From the NCBI RefSeq assembly GCF_014648475.1, contig NZ_BMRE01000016.1:1-64000 (forward strand): a stretch of DNA of 64,000 nt. The letters are read 5' to 3'. The stretch comes from Lentzea flava. Its GTDB lineage: Bacteria; Actinomycetota; Actinomycetes; Mycobacteriales; Pseudonocardiaceae. This document shows, piece after piece, positions 8,926 to 16,963 of the stretch (position 1 is its first letter; the number at the start of each line of letters is the position of its first letter). The position numbers were made by a program, and so were the translations under genes. The notes beneath the pieces are model-generated. The model saw nothing but the letters and a program-made list of their open reading frames with translations. It was not told where the DNA came from and searched no databases.

Positions 8926-8966
8926 CTCAGGACCGTGCGTGCACCTCGTTCGATGCACACGGCCCA
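8926..8966 (-). mobile_element. group II intron domain V/VI remnant
   Basis: Read on the minus strand, 8965-8930 forms a 36-base hairpin: GGGCCGUG pairs with CACGGUCC, a two-base CG bulge follows on the 3' side, then UGCAUC pairs with GGUGCA. This matches group II intron domain V in size, bulge position and the 3' ending CACGGUCCUGAGGGG that leads into domain VI. The usual AGC catalytic triad appears as GGC. It lies 22 bases downstream of the maturase C-terminus relic at 8988. Confidence 0.55.
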
Positions 8967-8987
8967 AGCAAGCCCTCTTGGGGCGAT

Positions 8988-9150
8988 TCAGGGGTACAGA
9001 ACTGGTGGTTCCTTGCCGGCGCCGGTTGCCCGGCGCCGACAATTGGAGTGAACGAGACGGGTGACGTCCGGCGTGCCGCGTGTCCTGTGGGCGATGATGT
9101 GCGCGGCCTGGCGATCGCCTTTCGGGTGGTGCGGCGGACGGTGTGAGCAG
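8988..9150 (-). pseudogene. group II intron maturase C-terminus relic (HNH end)
   Basis: Minus-strand coding remains RRTTRKAIAR and GTPDVTRLVHSNCRRRATGA, ending in TGA 8990-8988. TRLVHSNCH-like sequence is the end of the HNH endonuclease domain of bacterial group II intron proteins. A domain V hairpin follows directly, as in a real intron. The upstream reverse transcriptase is not here; a matching RT-X part without this end lies at 1185-2085 on the plus strand. Confidence 0.6.
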
Positions 9151-9388
9151 GTGGTGCTTACCCCTACTAGGCCGAGGCTGAACGACCGTTCACGGACGCC
9201 CGACAGCAAAGGACATCCGAACTGGCGAAGCTGTTCCCCGGCTTCACACCGACGGAGCCTCGGGCCGAACACCACCTGGGCCGCAGCCGACCCCACTTCA
9301 GGGCTGCTGAGCGGACGCCGTGGGATCTCAGCCACGCGAGCTGGACAACAAGGGGCCCTGGCCGTTCCGGTTGAAGCCGATCAGGCGG

Positions 9389-9745
9389 TCATGCGGGATG
9401 ACGGCGGTGCCAAGCACTCGCGTCACGCCTCGGCAAGCGGTACCCCTGCCCGCCGAGTGCGTCTGCTTCGGCGATCCAGCGTCCGTTGTAAGGACCGGTG
9501 CGCAAAGTCAGGCCCGGCCCGGCGAAATCCACTGTGGACGTCTCGGCGTCGAGCCAGGTATGCGGGACCGCGGCCGTCCGGGCCGAACGCGCTTTCGGGC
9601 ACTGGGTGCCGAAGATCGTGGCCGACAGGTCGTCGTGACCGGCACAGGACTTGGTGAATGCGGCGAGCATGTCATCTAGCCAAACCGTGCGGTCACGAAC
9701 GACATTGGGATTCCATTTGGTCAATACAAGGGAATGTTCCGCCAT
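9389..9745 (-). CDS. hypothetical protein, perhaps a monooxygenase C-terminal fragment
   Basis: About 118 residues from the ATG at 9745, which lies in the loop of the large hairpin 9724-9764. The central part PHTWLDAETSTVDFAGPGLT resembles the C-terminal thioredoxin-like domain of aromatic flavoprotein hydroxylases (PHxWL...STLDLFG.GFTLL), which would make this a fragment. That similarity is short, the FAD domains are absent and there is no ribosome site, so it is probably not a working gene. Confidence 0.3.
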   Translation of the reverse strand: MAEHSLVLTKWNPNVVRDRTVWLDDMLAAFTKSCAGHDDLSATIFGTQCPKARSARTAAVPHTWLDAETSTVDFAGPGLTLRTGPYNGRWIAEADALGGQGYRLPRRDASAWHRRHPA

Positions 9746-9764
9746 GCGGAACATTCCCTTGTAT
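9724..9764. promoter_or_regulatory. perfect 19-bp inverted repeat with 3-base loop, upstream of the pan-type operon
   Basis: ATACAAGGGAATGTTCCGC (9724-9742), loop CAT, then its exact complement at 9746-9764. It lies 104 bases before the first gene of the pantoate operon. The core TGTTCCGCcatGCGGAACA recurs, with two changes, in a second hairpin at 36975-37013 upstream of the salicylate cluster. It could be a regulator site (the TTCCGC...GCGGAA form recalls IclR-type operators, from memory) or an RNA hairpin in the leader. There is no T-run for a terminator. Confidence 0.7.
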
Positions 9765-9867
9765 CTCAGATCAATAGATCCCTAACCTCGCTCGCGACCG
9801 CGCACTCACCACTGAATTTGCCTGGTCGCCCCAATGGCTTGCGATCCGAGCTGACAATGGAGACGCC

Positions 9868-10644
9868 ATGTACAGCACAAGTTCCGCCACGAGCGCTTGG
9901 CTGAACGATGGCATCAATCGCGATTTCGCGTACACCCGGCGGCTCGCGATTGTGGGACGCGGTCGAGTCGGGTTCGCGCTGACCCGCGCCTTGCGCCAAG
10001 CAGGTGTCGACGTCGGCGAGCCTCTCGGCCGCGACCCGGATGTGGGTGACGCGGAGGTTGTGCTGCTCTGCGTACCGGACGGTGCCGTGGCAGCCGCCGC
10101 GGCCCGCCTGCCGCGTGACCTGGTCGTCGGTCACTGCTCGGGTGCGATGGCGCTGGACGTCCTGTCTCCGCACGAGGGATTCTCCTTGCACCCTCTGATG
10201 ACCATCACGCACCTAGCCCCCGCCCCGCTCGCCGGATGCGTTGCCGCTGTCGACGGCACGAGTGCCCGTTCCCTCGCGATCGCCCGGGATTTGGCCACCC
10301 GCTTGGACATGAGGCCGATCGCGGTACCGGAACGCGACCGTGCCACCTACCACGCGGCCGCGTCGGTGGCGGCCAACTTCACCGTCACCGTCCTGGGACT
10401 CGCCGAGGACCTGGCGAAGACCGCAGGCCTGGATCGTGACGCGTACCTGCCGCTGGTCGAAGCGGCAGTGCGCAACTGGGCACGAACCGGGGCAGCCGAC
10501 TCGCTGACCGGCCCTGTCGCCCGCGGCGACGAGATCACCGTCCAACGCCAGCGTGACGCGGTTCAGGCGCGCTGCCCAGGAGCCGCGGAGCTGTTCGACG
10601 CACTTGTGTCAGCGACGAAAACCCTTGCCGCAAACAAACGATGA
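9868..10644 (+). CDS. Rossmann-like and DUF2520 domain protein, pantoate operon
   Basis: A 258-residue predicted NAD(P)-dependent reductase. RRLAIVGRGRVGFALTRALR (residues 22-41) is the dinucleotide-binding motif, followed by DAEVVLLCVPDGAV, VGHCSGAMALDVL and FSLHPLMTI (the SxHPL motif of this family). The C-terminal DUF2520 helical domain carries ATYHAAASVAANF. ATG 9868 has GGAG seven bases upstream. It lies 12 bases before panC and is followed by panB, so it is the natural candidate for the ketopantoate-reducing step; a non-PanE reductase (PanG) is known in other bacteria, but I am not certain it is this family. No panE is visible in the window. Confidence 0.85.
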   Translation: MYSTSSATSAWLNDGINRDFAYTRRLAIVGRGRVGFALTRALRQAGVDVGEPLGRDPDVGDAEVVLLCVPDGAVAAAAARLPRDLVVGHCSGAMALDVLSPHEGFSLHPLMTITHLAPAPLAGCVAAVDGTSARSLAIARDLATRLDMRPIAVPERDRATYHAAASVAANFTVTVLGLAEDLAKTAGLDRDAYLPLVEAAVRNWARTGAADSLTGPVARGDEITVQRQRDAVQARCPGAAELFDALVSATKTLAANKR

Positions 10645-10656
10645 GATGAGAGATCC

Positions 10657-11610
10657 ATGCGAATCGCGCGTACGATCAGCGAGGTCCGTTCTCTGGTACG
10701 GGCGGCTCGAGCCCAAGGACAGCGGGTGGGATTCGTTCCCACCATGGGCGCCTTCCACGCCGGGCACGAGTCCCTGATGAACGCCGCCAGACGTGAGTGC
10801 GACCACGTCGTCGTCTCGATCTTCGTCAACCCGACGCAGTTCACCGACAACACCGAGTTCGGCCGCTATCCCCGGGACGAGGAGCAGGACGCGCGGATCG
10901 CTGAACGGCAGGGCGCGGACGTGCTGTTCGCCCCGGAGGTGCCCGAGATCTACCCGTCCCGGTTCGCCACTACGGTCAGCGTGGCCGGAGAGCTGGTGGA
11001 GATGTTGCGCCGCACCGGGTTGACCAAGGACGGCCAGCTGACCGGTATGTGCACCATCATCACCAAGCTCCTGAACATCGTGCAGCCCGACGTTGTCTAC
11101 TTCGGTGAGAAGGATCTGCCGCACTGGGTCGCGGTGGAGCGCATGGCACGCGATCTGAACCTGCCCCAGCAGATCAAGGTCCTGCCCACCGTGCGGGAGC
11201 CGGACGGCCTGGCCATGTCCAGCCGCAACGTGCACCTCGGCGAGAACCGGAAGAAAGCCGTTGTGCTGCACCAGGTGCTCAGCGCGGTCGCCTCGAACCT
11301 GAAGGCCGGCGAGACCGACGCCGCGGCGTTGCGCGCACGTGCACTGTCCACGATGGACTTCAACGTGCCGGACGGCGGCGTGACGCTGGAGTACTTCGAG
11401 ATCCTCGACCGCGACACGCTCGAGCCGGTCACCGCGGTGCGCGCTCCGGTGATCCTCGCCATCGGTGCCAGGGTCGGGGACGTCTCTCTGCTGGACATCC
11501 TCCGCCCGGAACTGCCCGAGTCGATTCGACCGGCCGACCCCATGGCGGCGCTGGCCGCCGGACCACGGCAATCACGCGAGTCGGCACTGACTCCCCAACC
11601 CAGCAACTGA
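10657..11610 (+). CDS. panC: pantothenate synthetase-like enzyme (divergent PanC)
   Basis: An ATP-dependent pantoate-amine ligase of the PanC family, 317 residues. Seen: PTMGAFHAGHESLM with the HxGH nucleotide motif, VSIFVNPTQF (Asn and Gln kept), PDVVYFGEKD, PTVREPDGLAMSSRN and a C-terminal ARVGDVSLLD. Two conserved sites differ: the usual RPxHFxGV is TKDGQLTGM, and GEKDxQQL is GEKDLPHWVAV, so the His and the second Gln that hold ATP and pantoate in known enzymes are replaced. This suggests a changed amine or acid substrate, or a specialised paralog. A GAGAGA ribosome site precedes ATG 10657. Second gene of the operon. Confidence 0.88.
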   Translation: MRIARTISEVRSLVRAARAQGQRVGFVPTMGAFHAGHESLMNAARRECDHVVVSIFVNPTQFTDNTEFGRYPRDEEQDARIAERQGADVLFAPEVPEIYPSRFATTVSVAGELVEMLRRTGLTKDGQLTGMCTIITKLLNIVQPDVVYFGEKDLPHWVAVERMARDLNLPQQIKVLPTVREPDGLAMSSRNVHLGENRKKAVVLHQVLSAVASNLKAGETDAAALRARALSTMDFNVPDGGVTLEYFEILDRDTLEPVTAVRAPVILAIGARVGDVSLLDILRPELPESIRPADPMAALAAGPRQSRESALTPQPSN

Positions 11611-11666
11611 TCAATCCAGAGACGTTGCCGCACGCTTGACCCGAACCACTCACCAGGGAGCACAGC

Positions 11667-12572
11667 ATGTCCACATATCCGCTACTGGCGCCGCGCGGTG
11701 CGACTTCAGCGGATCGTAAACCCGTCACCGTCAGCAAACTGGCGCAGATGCGGCATGACAGACAGCCGATCGTGATGGTCACCGCCTACGACTATCCGAG
11801 CGCCCAGATCGTGGACGCCGCCGGCGTCGACGTGGTCCTGGTCGGCGACTCCGGCGCGATGACCGTACTGGGATATCCCTCGACCGTTCCTGTATCCCTC
11901 GACGAGATGCTCATGCTGACCAAGGCGGTCCGGCGAGGCCTTACCACGCCGTTGATGGTCGGCGACCTGCCCTTCGGCTCCTACGAGGTCTCCGACGAGC
12001 AGGCCGTGCAGACGGCAATGCGCTTCGTCAAGGAAGGCGGCTGCGACGTCGTCAAGCTGGAAGGCGGAGGTCAGTCAGCAGAGCGGGCCCGTGCGATCGT
12101 CCGCGCTGGGATACCGGTGATGGGACACGTCGGACTGACCCCGCAGACGGCGACCGCGCTGGGCGGGTTCCGCGCTCAGGGGGTAACGGCGGAGAGTGCG
12201 CGAGAGGTGCTGGCCGACGCGCTGCGCCTGCAGGACGCGGGCTGCTTCGCCATCGTCTTCGAAGCGGTACCGGCCGAGGTCACCGACGTGATCCTGCGTC
12301 AGCTGCACATCCCGGTCATCGGGATCGGCGCGGGCCCCGGCACCGACGGCCAGGTTCTGGTCTACCACGACCTGCTGGGCATTTTCGACGGCTTCAAACC
12401 CAAGTTCGCCAAGCGATGGGGTGAGCTGCGCAAGACGATGATCGAGGCGACGAGCCACTACGTCAACGAGGTCCGCGTGCGTGCGTTCCCCGGGCCGGAG
12501 CACTGCTACGGCATCAAGCCCGCGGAGTTCGAGCGGTTCACAGCCGGTGTCCACATCGCCGAACCGGTGTAG
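11667..12572 (+). CDS. panB: 3-methyl-2-oxobutanoate hydroxymethyltransferase
   Basis: PanB makes ketopantoate from 2-oxoisovalerate and methylene-tetrahydrofolate in the cytoplasm. The 301 residues show the whole TIM-barrel signature: MVTAYDYPSAQIVDAAGVD, VLVGDSGAMTVLGYPSTVPV (metal-ligand Asp), LMVGDLPFGSYEVS, VVKLEGGG, MGHVGLTPQ, and IPVIGIGAGPGTDGQVLVYH. It is third in the operon, 56 bases after panC, with GGGAG seven bases before the ATG. A 17-bp terminator hairpin starts five bases after the stop codon. Confidence 0.95.
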   Translation: MSTYPLLAPRGATSADRKPVTVSKLAQMRHDRQPIVMVTAYDYPSAQIVDAAGVDVVLVGDSGAMTVLGYPSTVPVSLDEMLMLTKAVRRGLTTPLMVGDLPFGSYEVSDEQAVQTAMRFVKEGGCDVVKLEGGGQSAERARAIVRAGIPVMGHVGLTPQTATALGGFRAQGVTAESAREVLADALRLQDAGCFAIVFEAVPAEVTDVILRQLHIPVIGIGAGPGTDGQVLVYHDLLGIFDGFKPKFAKRWGELRKTMIEATSHYVNEVRVRAFPGPEHCYGIKPAEFERFTAGVHIAEPV

Positions 12573-12576
12573 TGCC

Positions 12577-12618
12577 ACGTGCCGGTGTCGGCTAACAGCC
12601 CAGCCGACACCGGCACGT
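12577..12618 (+). terminator. terminator hairpin after panB
   Basis: ACGTGCCGGTGTCGGCT at 12577-12593 is perfectly complementary to 12602-12618, with an 8-base loop. This 17-bp GC-rich stem just after the panB stop marks the end of the pantoate operon. Confidence 0.85.
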
Positions 12619-12689
12619 CCTGCAGGTTCATCGGAGATCGGCACGCCCTTCCAGCCAGTTGAGCAGCGCCCGGAACCGGCCCGCGCGAA

Positions 12690-13184
12690 GGGGTCAACCG
12701 GACCTCATCACCACCCGAGAAGCCGGGGTCGGCATCGCCATGCTCTACCGGCACTTCCCCACCCGCGAATCCCTGGTCGACGCCGTCTACCAGGACCAGG
12801 TCTCCCGGCTCATCACCGGCCCCGTCAGCTACTGGGCCGCCTCGACCCGCCCACAGCACTGCGGCGCTGGGTGGACCTGTTCGGAAACAGGATCGCCACC
12901 AAGAACGGCGTGCTCGACACGCTGCTCACGATGGTCGAATCGGGGAAATCGCCCATACCTACACCCGACCGAGCTGCTCGCCGCCATCGGGGCCATCCTC
13001 GAAGCCGACCACACGAGCGGGCAACTCCGCGCCGACGTCCCCGCCGAAGACCATCGCGGCTACCATCATCGGCATCTTCACCGTGGCCGGTTCACCGGAG
13101 CACGAATCAATGGCGAACCGCCTGCTGAAACCGCTGATGGACGGACTCCGACCGTGCGTCACCCAGCTTGACGGCGAGGCGTAG
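12690..13184 (+). pseudogene. TetR-family regulator relic
   Basis: Frameshifted TetR gene lacking its first helices. Pieces in order: TTREAGVGIAMLYRHFPTRE (recognition helix region), SLVDAVYQDQVSRL, then in a second frame ALRRWVDLFGNRIATKNGVL, and in a third PTELLAAIGAILEADHTSGQ and TIIGIFTVAGSPEHESMANR, ending at TAG 13182-13184. Its tail overlaps the 3' end of the opposite epoxide hydrolase gene. Confidence 0.7.
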
Positions 13185-14195
13185 ATCGCCGGCATAGGCC
13201 TCGGGCTGTTCCCAGGCCGCGAAGTGGCCGCCGGCCGGGTGTTCCACGTACTCGCGGACGTTCAGGAATTCCGCGGCGTAGCTCCGGGGCTCCGGTTTGG
13301 TGTCGCGAGCGAAGATCGACAGCACGGTCGGCGTGCCGATCCGGTCGGGCAGCACGGCTGGTTCGGCGTAGGTGGCGAAGGACGTGCCGATCGCGCCGGT
13401 GACCCAGTAGGCGGTGATCCAGGTGAGCAGCTCGTCCGGACTGAAGGCCGCTTCGTCCGACCAGGACTCCAGTTTTTCGGCGAGCCATGCGGCCAAGCCG
13501 AAGGGCGAGTCGCCGAGGGCGACGGCGAGCGTGTTCGGCCGCGTCGACTGCTCCGCGATGTAGCCGCCTTCGGTCCGAAACCATTGTGCCGCCTGGGTCA
13601 GGTAGGCCGCCGCGTCGGGGGCGAGTTTCGCGGGATCCGCCGAGAATGCGTGTTGCGGGGCGATGTTCGTGAGGTGCAGGGCAGCGACCCGGTCCGGGTG
13701 TTCGGCGGCGAGGACCTCCGCGACGGCGCCGCCCACATCCCCGCCCGACAGGATGTAGCGCGGGTAACCGAGCTCGTCGAGGGCGTCCGCGACGATTCTG
13801 GCGATCCGGTTGACCGACATGCCGGCCATCGGCACCTCGGCCGCGAACGGGAAGCCCGGCAACGCCGGGACCACCACGTTGAGGTCCGGCAGCAGCGGCA
13901 GAACGCGCTCGTACCGCAGCACCGAGTCCGGCCAGCCGTGCAGGAGCACCACAACCGGCGCGCCGGGGTCGGCAGAACGCTGGTGGATGAGCCGCAGGGC
14001 AGCATCCGGCGCCCCCACCGTCGTCCAGGGGTACTCGCTGATGCGACGCTCGTGCACGTCCCAGTCGTACCTGTTCACCCAGTGGTCGAGCAGTGCGTCG
14101 AGGCGGCCGGCGGTGATGCCGCGCGTCCCGTCGTCACTCCACGGGGTGGTGATCCGTCGCGTCCGGTGGAGTCTTTCCCGCATGTCGAAGTCCAT
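13107..14195 (-). CDS. epoxide hydrolase, EHN plus alpha/beta-hydrolase
   Basis: A 362-residue microsomal-type epoxide hydrolase that would open epoxides to diols. The N-terminal EHN segment (TAGRLDALLDHWVNRYDWD) precedes the hydrolase core: VVVLLHGWPDSVLRYERVLP (HGWP oxyanion motif), the nucleophile elbow ILSGGDVGGAVAEVLA (Asp nucleophile), and near the end HPAGGHFAAWEQPEAY with the catalytic His. ATG 14195 begins MDFDMRERLHR; it has no Shine-Dalgarno sequence and lies inside the first of two TetR-type palindromes, so the transcript may be leaderless. It is divergent from the TetR gene at 14233. The last 25 residues overlap the TetR relic and may be a neutral extension. Confidence 0.88.
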   Translation of the reverse strand: MDFDMRERLHRTRRITTPWSDDGTRGITAGRLDALLDHWVNRYDWDVHERRISEYPWTTVGAPDAALRLIHQRSADPGAPVVVLLHGWPDSVLRYERVLPLLPDLNVVVPALPGFPFAAEVPMAGMSVNRIARIVADALDELGYPRYILSGGDVGGAVAEVLAAEHPDRVAALHLTNIAPQHAFSADPAKLAPDAAAYLTQAAQWFRTEGGYIAEQSTRPNTLAVALGDSPFGLAAWLAEKLESWSDEAAFSPDELLTWITAYWVTGAIGTSFATYAEPAVLPDRIGTPTVLSIFARDTKPEPRSYAAEFLNVREYVEHPAGGHFAAWEQPEAYAGDLRLAVKLGDARSESVHQRFQQAVRH

Positions 14196-14232
14196 GTGTA
14201 TCAGCGTACACATGGAGTGTATGGTCGTACAC
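14193..14232. promoter_or_regulatory. two adjacent operator palindromes between epoxide hydrolase and TetR
   Basis: CATGTGTA-6-TACACATG at 14193-14214 is a perfect palindrome that includes the epoxide hydrolase start codon. GTGTA-6-TACAC at 14217-14232 is a second, abutting the TetR start. Both share GTGTA/TACAC half-sites at the same 6-base spacing. They are very probably the operators of the TetR protein at 14233. Confidence 0.75.
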
Positions 14233-14793
14233 ATGACTTCGCGTGACGCCGCAGCGACCAAGCAGCGAATCCTCGATCAGGCTCGGGGGCAGTTCGCCCA
14301 GCATGGGTACACGGCGGTCACGGTCAAAGGCATCGCCGACGCAGCCGGCGTGTCACCCAACCTCATCACGCGCTATTTCGGGGGCAAGGACGGCCTTTTC
14401 CTCGCGGCGACCCAGGTGGCGATCCCGGTCTCGGACTCCTTCGACGGGGAGCGTTCCGCACTGGGGTCGCGGCTCGCCGCGAGCATCGTCCAGCGCTGGT
14501 TCGGCACCCATGGGGACGACCCGCTGCTTGTGCTGCAACGCGCCTCCGGCGAGCGCCCGGAGGCCGCGGAGGCCTTGGCCGCTTTCCTCGACGAGAACTC
14601 GCTGGAGCCGCTGCACCGCTATCTGCGCGAAAGTGGCATTGACGACGCGGAGGCACGCAGCAGAGCCGCCGCAATCGACGCCTTCGTCCTCGGCGTCTCC
14701 ACCCGTCGGCGGATTCTGCGTTGGCAACTCGGAGACGCCGCAGAACTGCACACCTGGCTGAGCACCACCATCCAACGCCTCGCCGACGGGTGA
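14233..14793 (+). CDS. TetR/AcrR family transcriptional regulator
   Basis: A 186-residue repressor: TKQRILDQARGQFAQHGYTA, TVKGIADAAGVSPNLITRYF, GGKDGLFLAATQV form the DNA-binding domain, and the C-terminal TetR_C helix bundle ends LHTWLSTTIQRLADG. ATG 14233 is preferred over ATG 14221 because the second palindrome covers 14221. No ribosome site is present for either, pointing to a leaderless mRNA. It likely controls itself and the divergent epoxide hydrolase. Confidence 0.9.
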   Translation: MTSRDAAATKQRILDQARGQFAQHGYTAVTVKGIADAAGVSPNLITRYFGGKDGLFLAATQVAIPVSDSFDGERSALGSRLAASIVQRWFGTHGDDPLLVLQRASGERPEAAEALAAFLDENSLEPLHRYLRESGIDDAEARSRAAAIDAFVLGVSTRRRILRWQLGDAAELHTWLSTTIQRLADG

Positions 14794-14824
14794 CAGCAGG
14801 GCCGCCGCGGCGACGTGTCTGCGG

Positions 14825-15290
14825 CGACCACGATGGCGTGCGGATCGGTCCTCCCCCGGCCTGCTGGCCCGCTACCTCAGCCAGAGCCGCGCCGAAGGCG
14901 ACCGCCCCGTCACGCCAGCCGCCTGCTGCTCACCAACCCTGAGAATCTGCGCGCGAAAGACACGACTTTGCTGGAAAAGATCGCCGCAGCCTGTCCGGAG
15001 ATGACCGCACTCGCCAGTCTGGTACGCGGCTTCGCCGCACGCTGAAACCGGCCGCTGGCAACGACGTGAAACTCACCGAGTGGTTCCGGGCGGCACGCGC
15101 TGTCGCCACACCTGCGCAGTCTCACCAACGGCCTCGAAATCGACCGGTCCGCCGTGGACGCCGCCCTCACCTGCTCTAAAACAACGGCCGCACCGAAGGC
15201 ATCAACACACAAACCAAGAGGATCATGAAGCAGTTGCGCGGACGCGCGGGATTCGATCTTCTCCGCCACCGTATCCTTCTGCCCCGACAG
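14825..15290 (+). pseudogene. ISL3-family transposase relic, C-terminal part
   Basis: Broken 3' half of an ISL3 transposase. LLLTNPENLRAKDTTLLEKI, ACPEMTALASLVRGFAARL, KLTEWFRAARAVATPAQ, and after a stop NGRTEGINTQTKRIMKQLRG and RAGFDLLRHRILL. The EGxxxxxKxxKR(Q) and RxxFxLLRxRxLL motifs are diagnostic for the ISL3 C-terminus. The N-terminus is absent and no terminal repeats were found. Confidence 0.75.
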
Positions 15291-15330
15291 CTACTCCACG
15301 TCACCACCGACCACGGCCAGAGCCACTCGT

Positions 15331-15680
15331 ATTTGACACACCCCAGGCGGCGGCTTGGAAGAGGGCGAGGACCCAGCCGACGCTGCGCGCCGCGAGGTGG
15401 CAGAGGAAACCGGACTCGTCCTTGCGTCGCTGGGGCGCAAGCTGTGGATCCGAGAGTCCCGCTTCCACGACAAGGGGCGCGACCACCATCGCGTCGACCA
15501 CGTCTTCCTCGGCCGCATCATGGACACCGCTCCCGAGTCGCGCTCGAGCCCACCGAGAACGAGAAGGCGGGACTGATCGAACTGCGGTGGTGGTCAGCGG
15601 CTGAGCTGCACCAGACCGCCGCGGAGCTCCTTTCTGCCAGGCTCCCCGGCTTGGTCGGGAACTCCTGGCAGGACCCCTGA
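15331..15680 (+). pseudogene. Nudix hydrolase relic
   Basis: The Nudix box is intact: GGGLEEGEDPADAARREVAE followed by ETGL (GX5EX7REUXEEXGU). Then LGRKLWIRESRFHDKGRDH and VDHVFLGRIMDTAPES follow in frame, and after a frameshift PTENEKAGLIELRWWSAAEL and LLSARLPGLVGNSWQDP to the stop. The N-terminal strands before the box are missing and the ISL3 relic abuts it, so the gene was truncated and then frameshifted. Confidence 0.7.
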
Positions 15681-15699
15681 GCACCACGCCGCTCAACCT

Positions 15700-16129
15700 G
15701 TCGGATTGACTACTCGATCACTCCGGCTGTGATCTGGGACCAAGCGCTTCCGCGGAAAGCCAGGCGGGCCTTCGTCGGGCGCCTTGGAGTTGAGGTTCCT
15801 CCGGTAGCTCGGTGACGGTCGTGAAGCTCGTCTCGCAGCTTCGGGGCCGAGCCATCCTCCGGGTCCTCGGTATCGCCTCCTGCACCTGCAGCCGCCCGCA
15901 GGTGCACGCCACGCCGCGACACCGCGAGACCTGGGTGTCACGCAACCGGATCGAGCCGCTGACACACGGCCACGAACCGCAAGGCGCGCTCCCGCGAAGG
16001 AGGTGGCGAACACCGGTTCACCCGGCGCGACCCACGAGCAGCACCGCCACTGGATCCGGCCAGCCGGGACCTCACCGCCCCGGCGCCGGACCGGCAGCGG
16101 GCCGCCGATGCCACCCCCAACCCCACCTG
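15700..16129. other. no recognisable gene
   Basis: High-GC sequence with open frames on both strands but no recognisable family, ribosome site or repeat. It may be the degraded 5' part of the IS3 element whose integrase piece follows. Confidence 0.4.
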
Positions 16130-16430
16130 CGAGGACGTGTTCTGACCGGCCGCGGCCTGCGACGCGTTCTCCAACCACATCGCAGGCCGCAAGACCAGCG
16201 ACCGCTGCCACACCAGCCTCGTGCCCGGCGCGCCGCAGTACGGTACCCGGTCCCGTGAGGCCCGTGACAGGCAGCTGATCCACCACAGCCACCAAGGCTC
16301 GGCCCGCACCTCGATCCGCCTCGCGCAACGCCGCACGGACAACGCAACCCTGCCGTCAACAGGCTCGCCCGGCGACCCTCACAACGCGTCGACGGACAAC
16401 TCCTACTCCACACCGAAGACCGAACCCGTG
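16130..16430 (+). pseudogene. IS3-family transposase (OrfB/integrase core) relic
   Basis: Heavily mutated DDE integrase core: AFSNHIAGRKTSDRCHTSLV, RQLIHHSHQGSARTSIRLAQ (cf. LIHHSDRGSQYTSIRY in intact IS3 proteins; the catalytic Asp is lost) and ATLPSTGSPGDPHNASTDNS (cf. PSVGSVGDSYDNALAE). Alignable over about 90 codons but with the key residues gone. Confidence 0.6.
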
Positions 16431-16963
16431 ACACACCCGCGACGAGGCCGAGAACACGATCTCCCGGCTATGTCGACGGCTGACACAACATCCAGCACAT
16501 CCACAGAGAGCCCAGCTGGCTCAGCCCGACGAGTACAAAAGCCGGCCCGGCACACCCACCAACTCAAGCCACCTAATCATCCCGGCATCCCCCACCAGAG
16601 CCAGGCACCCCGAGACATCGCGGGAACCTCAGAGTCGCGAACGCCGACCTGATCAGCGCGGAACCTGATCTCGACACACGAACTTTTCGTCGGCTGGCTG
16701 TAGGAGGATTTGAAACCAAGCGCGATCTTCTCCTGCGCGCTCCACAGGTCCAGGTACCTCTTGACGATCTTCGGCTCGTCGCGGGCGTGTCGGTGAGCAT
16801 GGTGGGAACCCTGCCTCCGGCGGCGTATGTCGGCAGAGATCCGTGGTCGCCGATGAAGGCGTCGACCGCGGCTGGTGGCGACTTGAGGGACCGCCATCCC
16901 AGCCCAGAGGATCGGCTTCTGCCGCGCACAGAGATACCGTTCGCCCCGTCCACGAACCAAGTC
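16431..16963. other. no convincing gene
   Basis: About 530 bases downstream of the class V aminotransferase gene. A minus-strand fragment DEPKIVKRYLDLWSAQEKIA looks coding-like but has no start or family I can name. No terminator-grade hairpin was noticed. Confidence 0.35.

Noticed and set aside
9724..9764. Hairpin as a rho-independent terminator
   Set aside because: No T-run, no intact gene ends just before it, and a related hairpin precedes another operon; a regulatory role fits better, though not proven.
10609..11571. 320-codon minus-strand frame opposite panC
   Set aside because: Shadow frame; panC is strongly supported and the antisense product has no domain.
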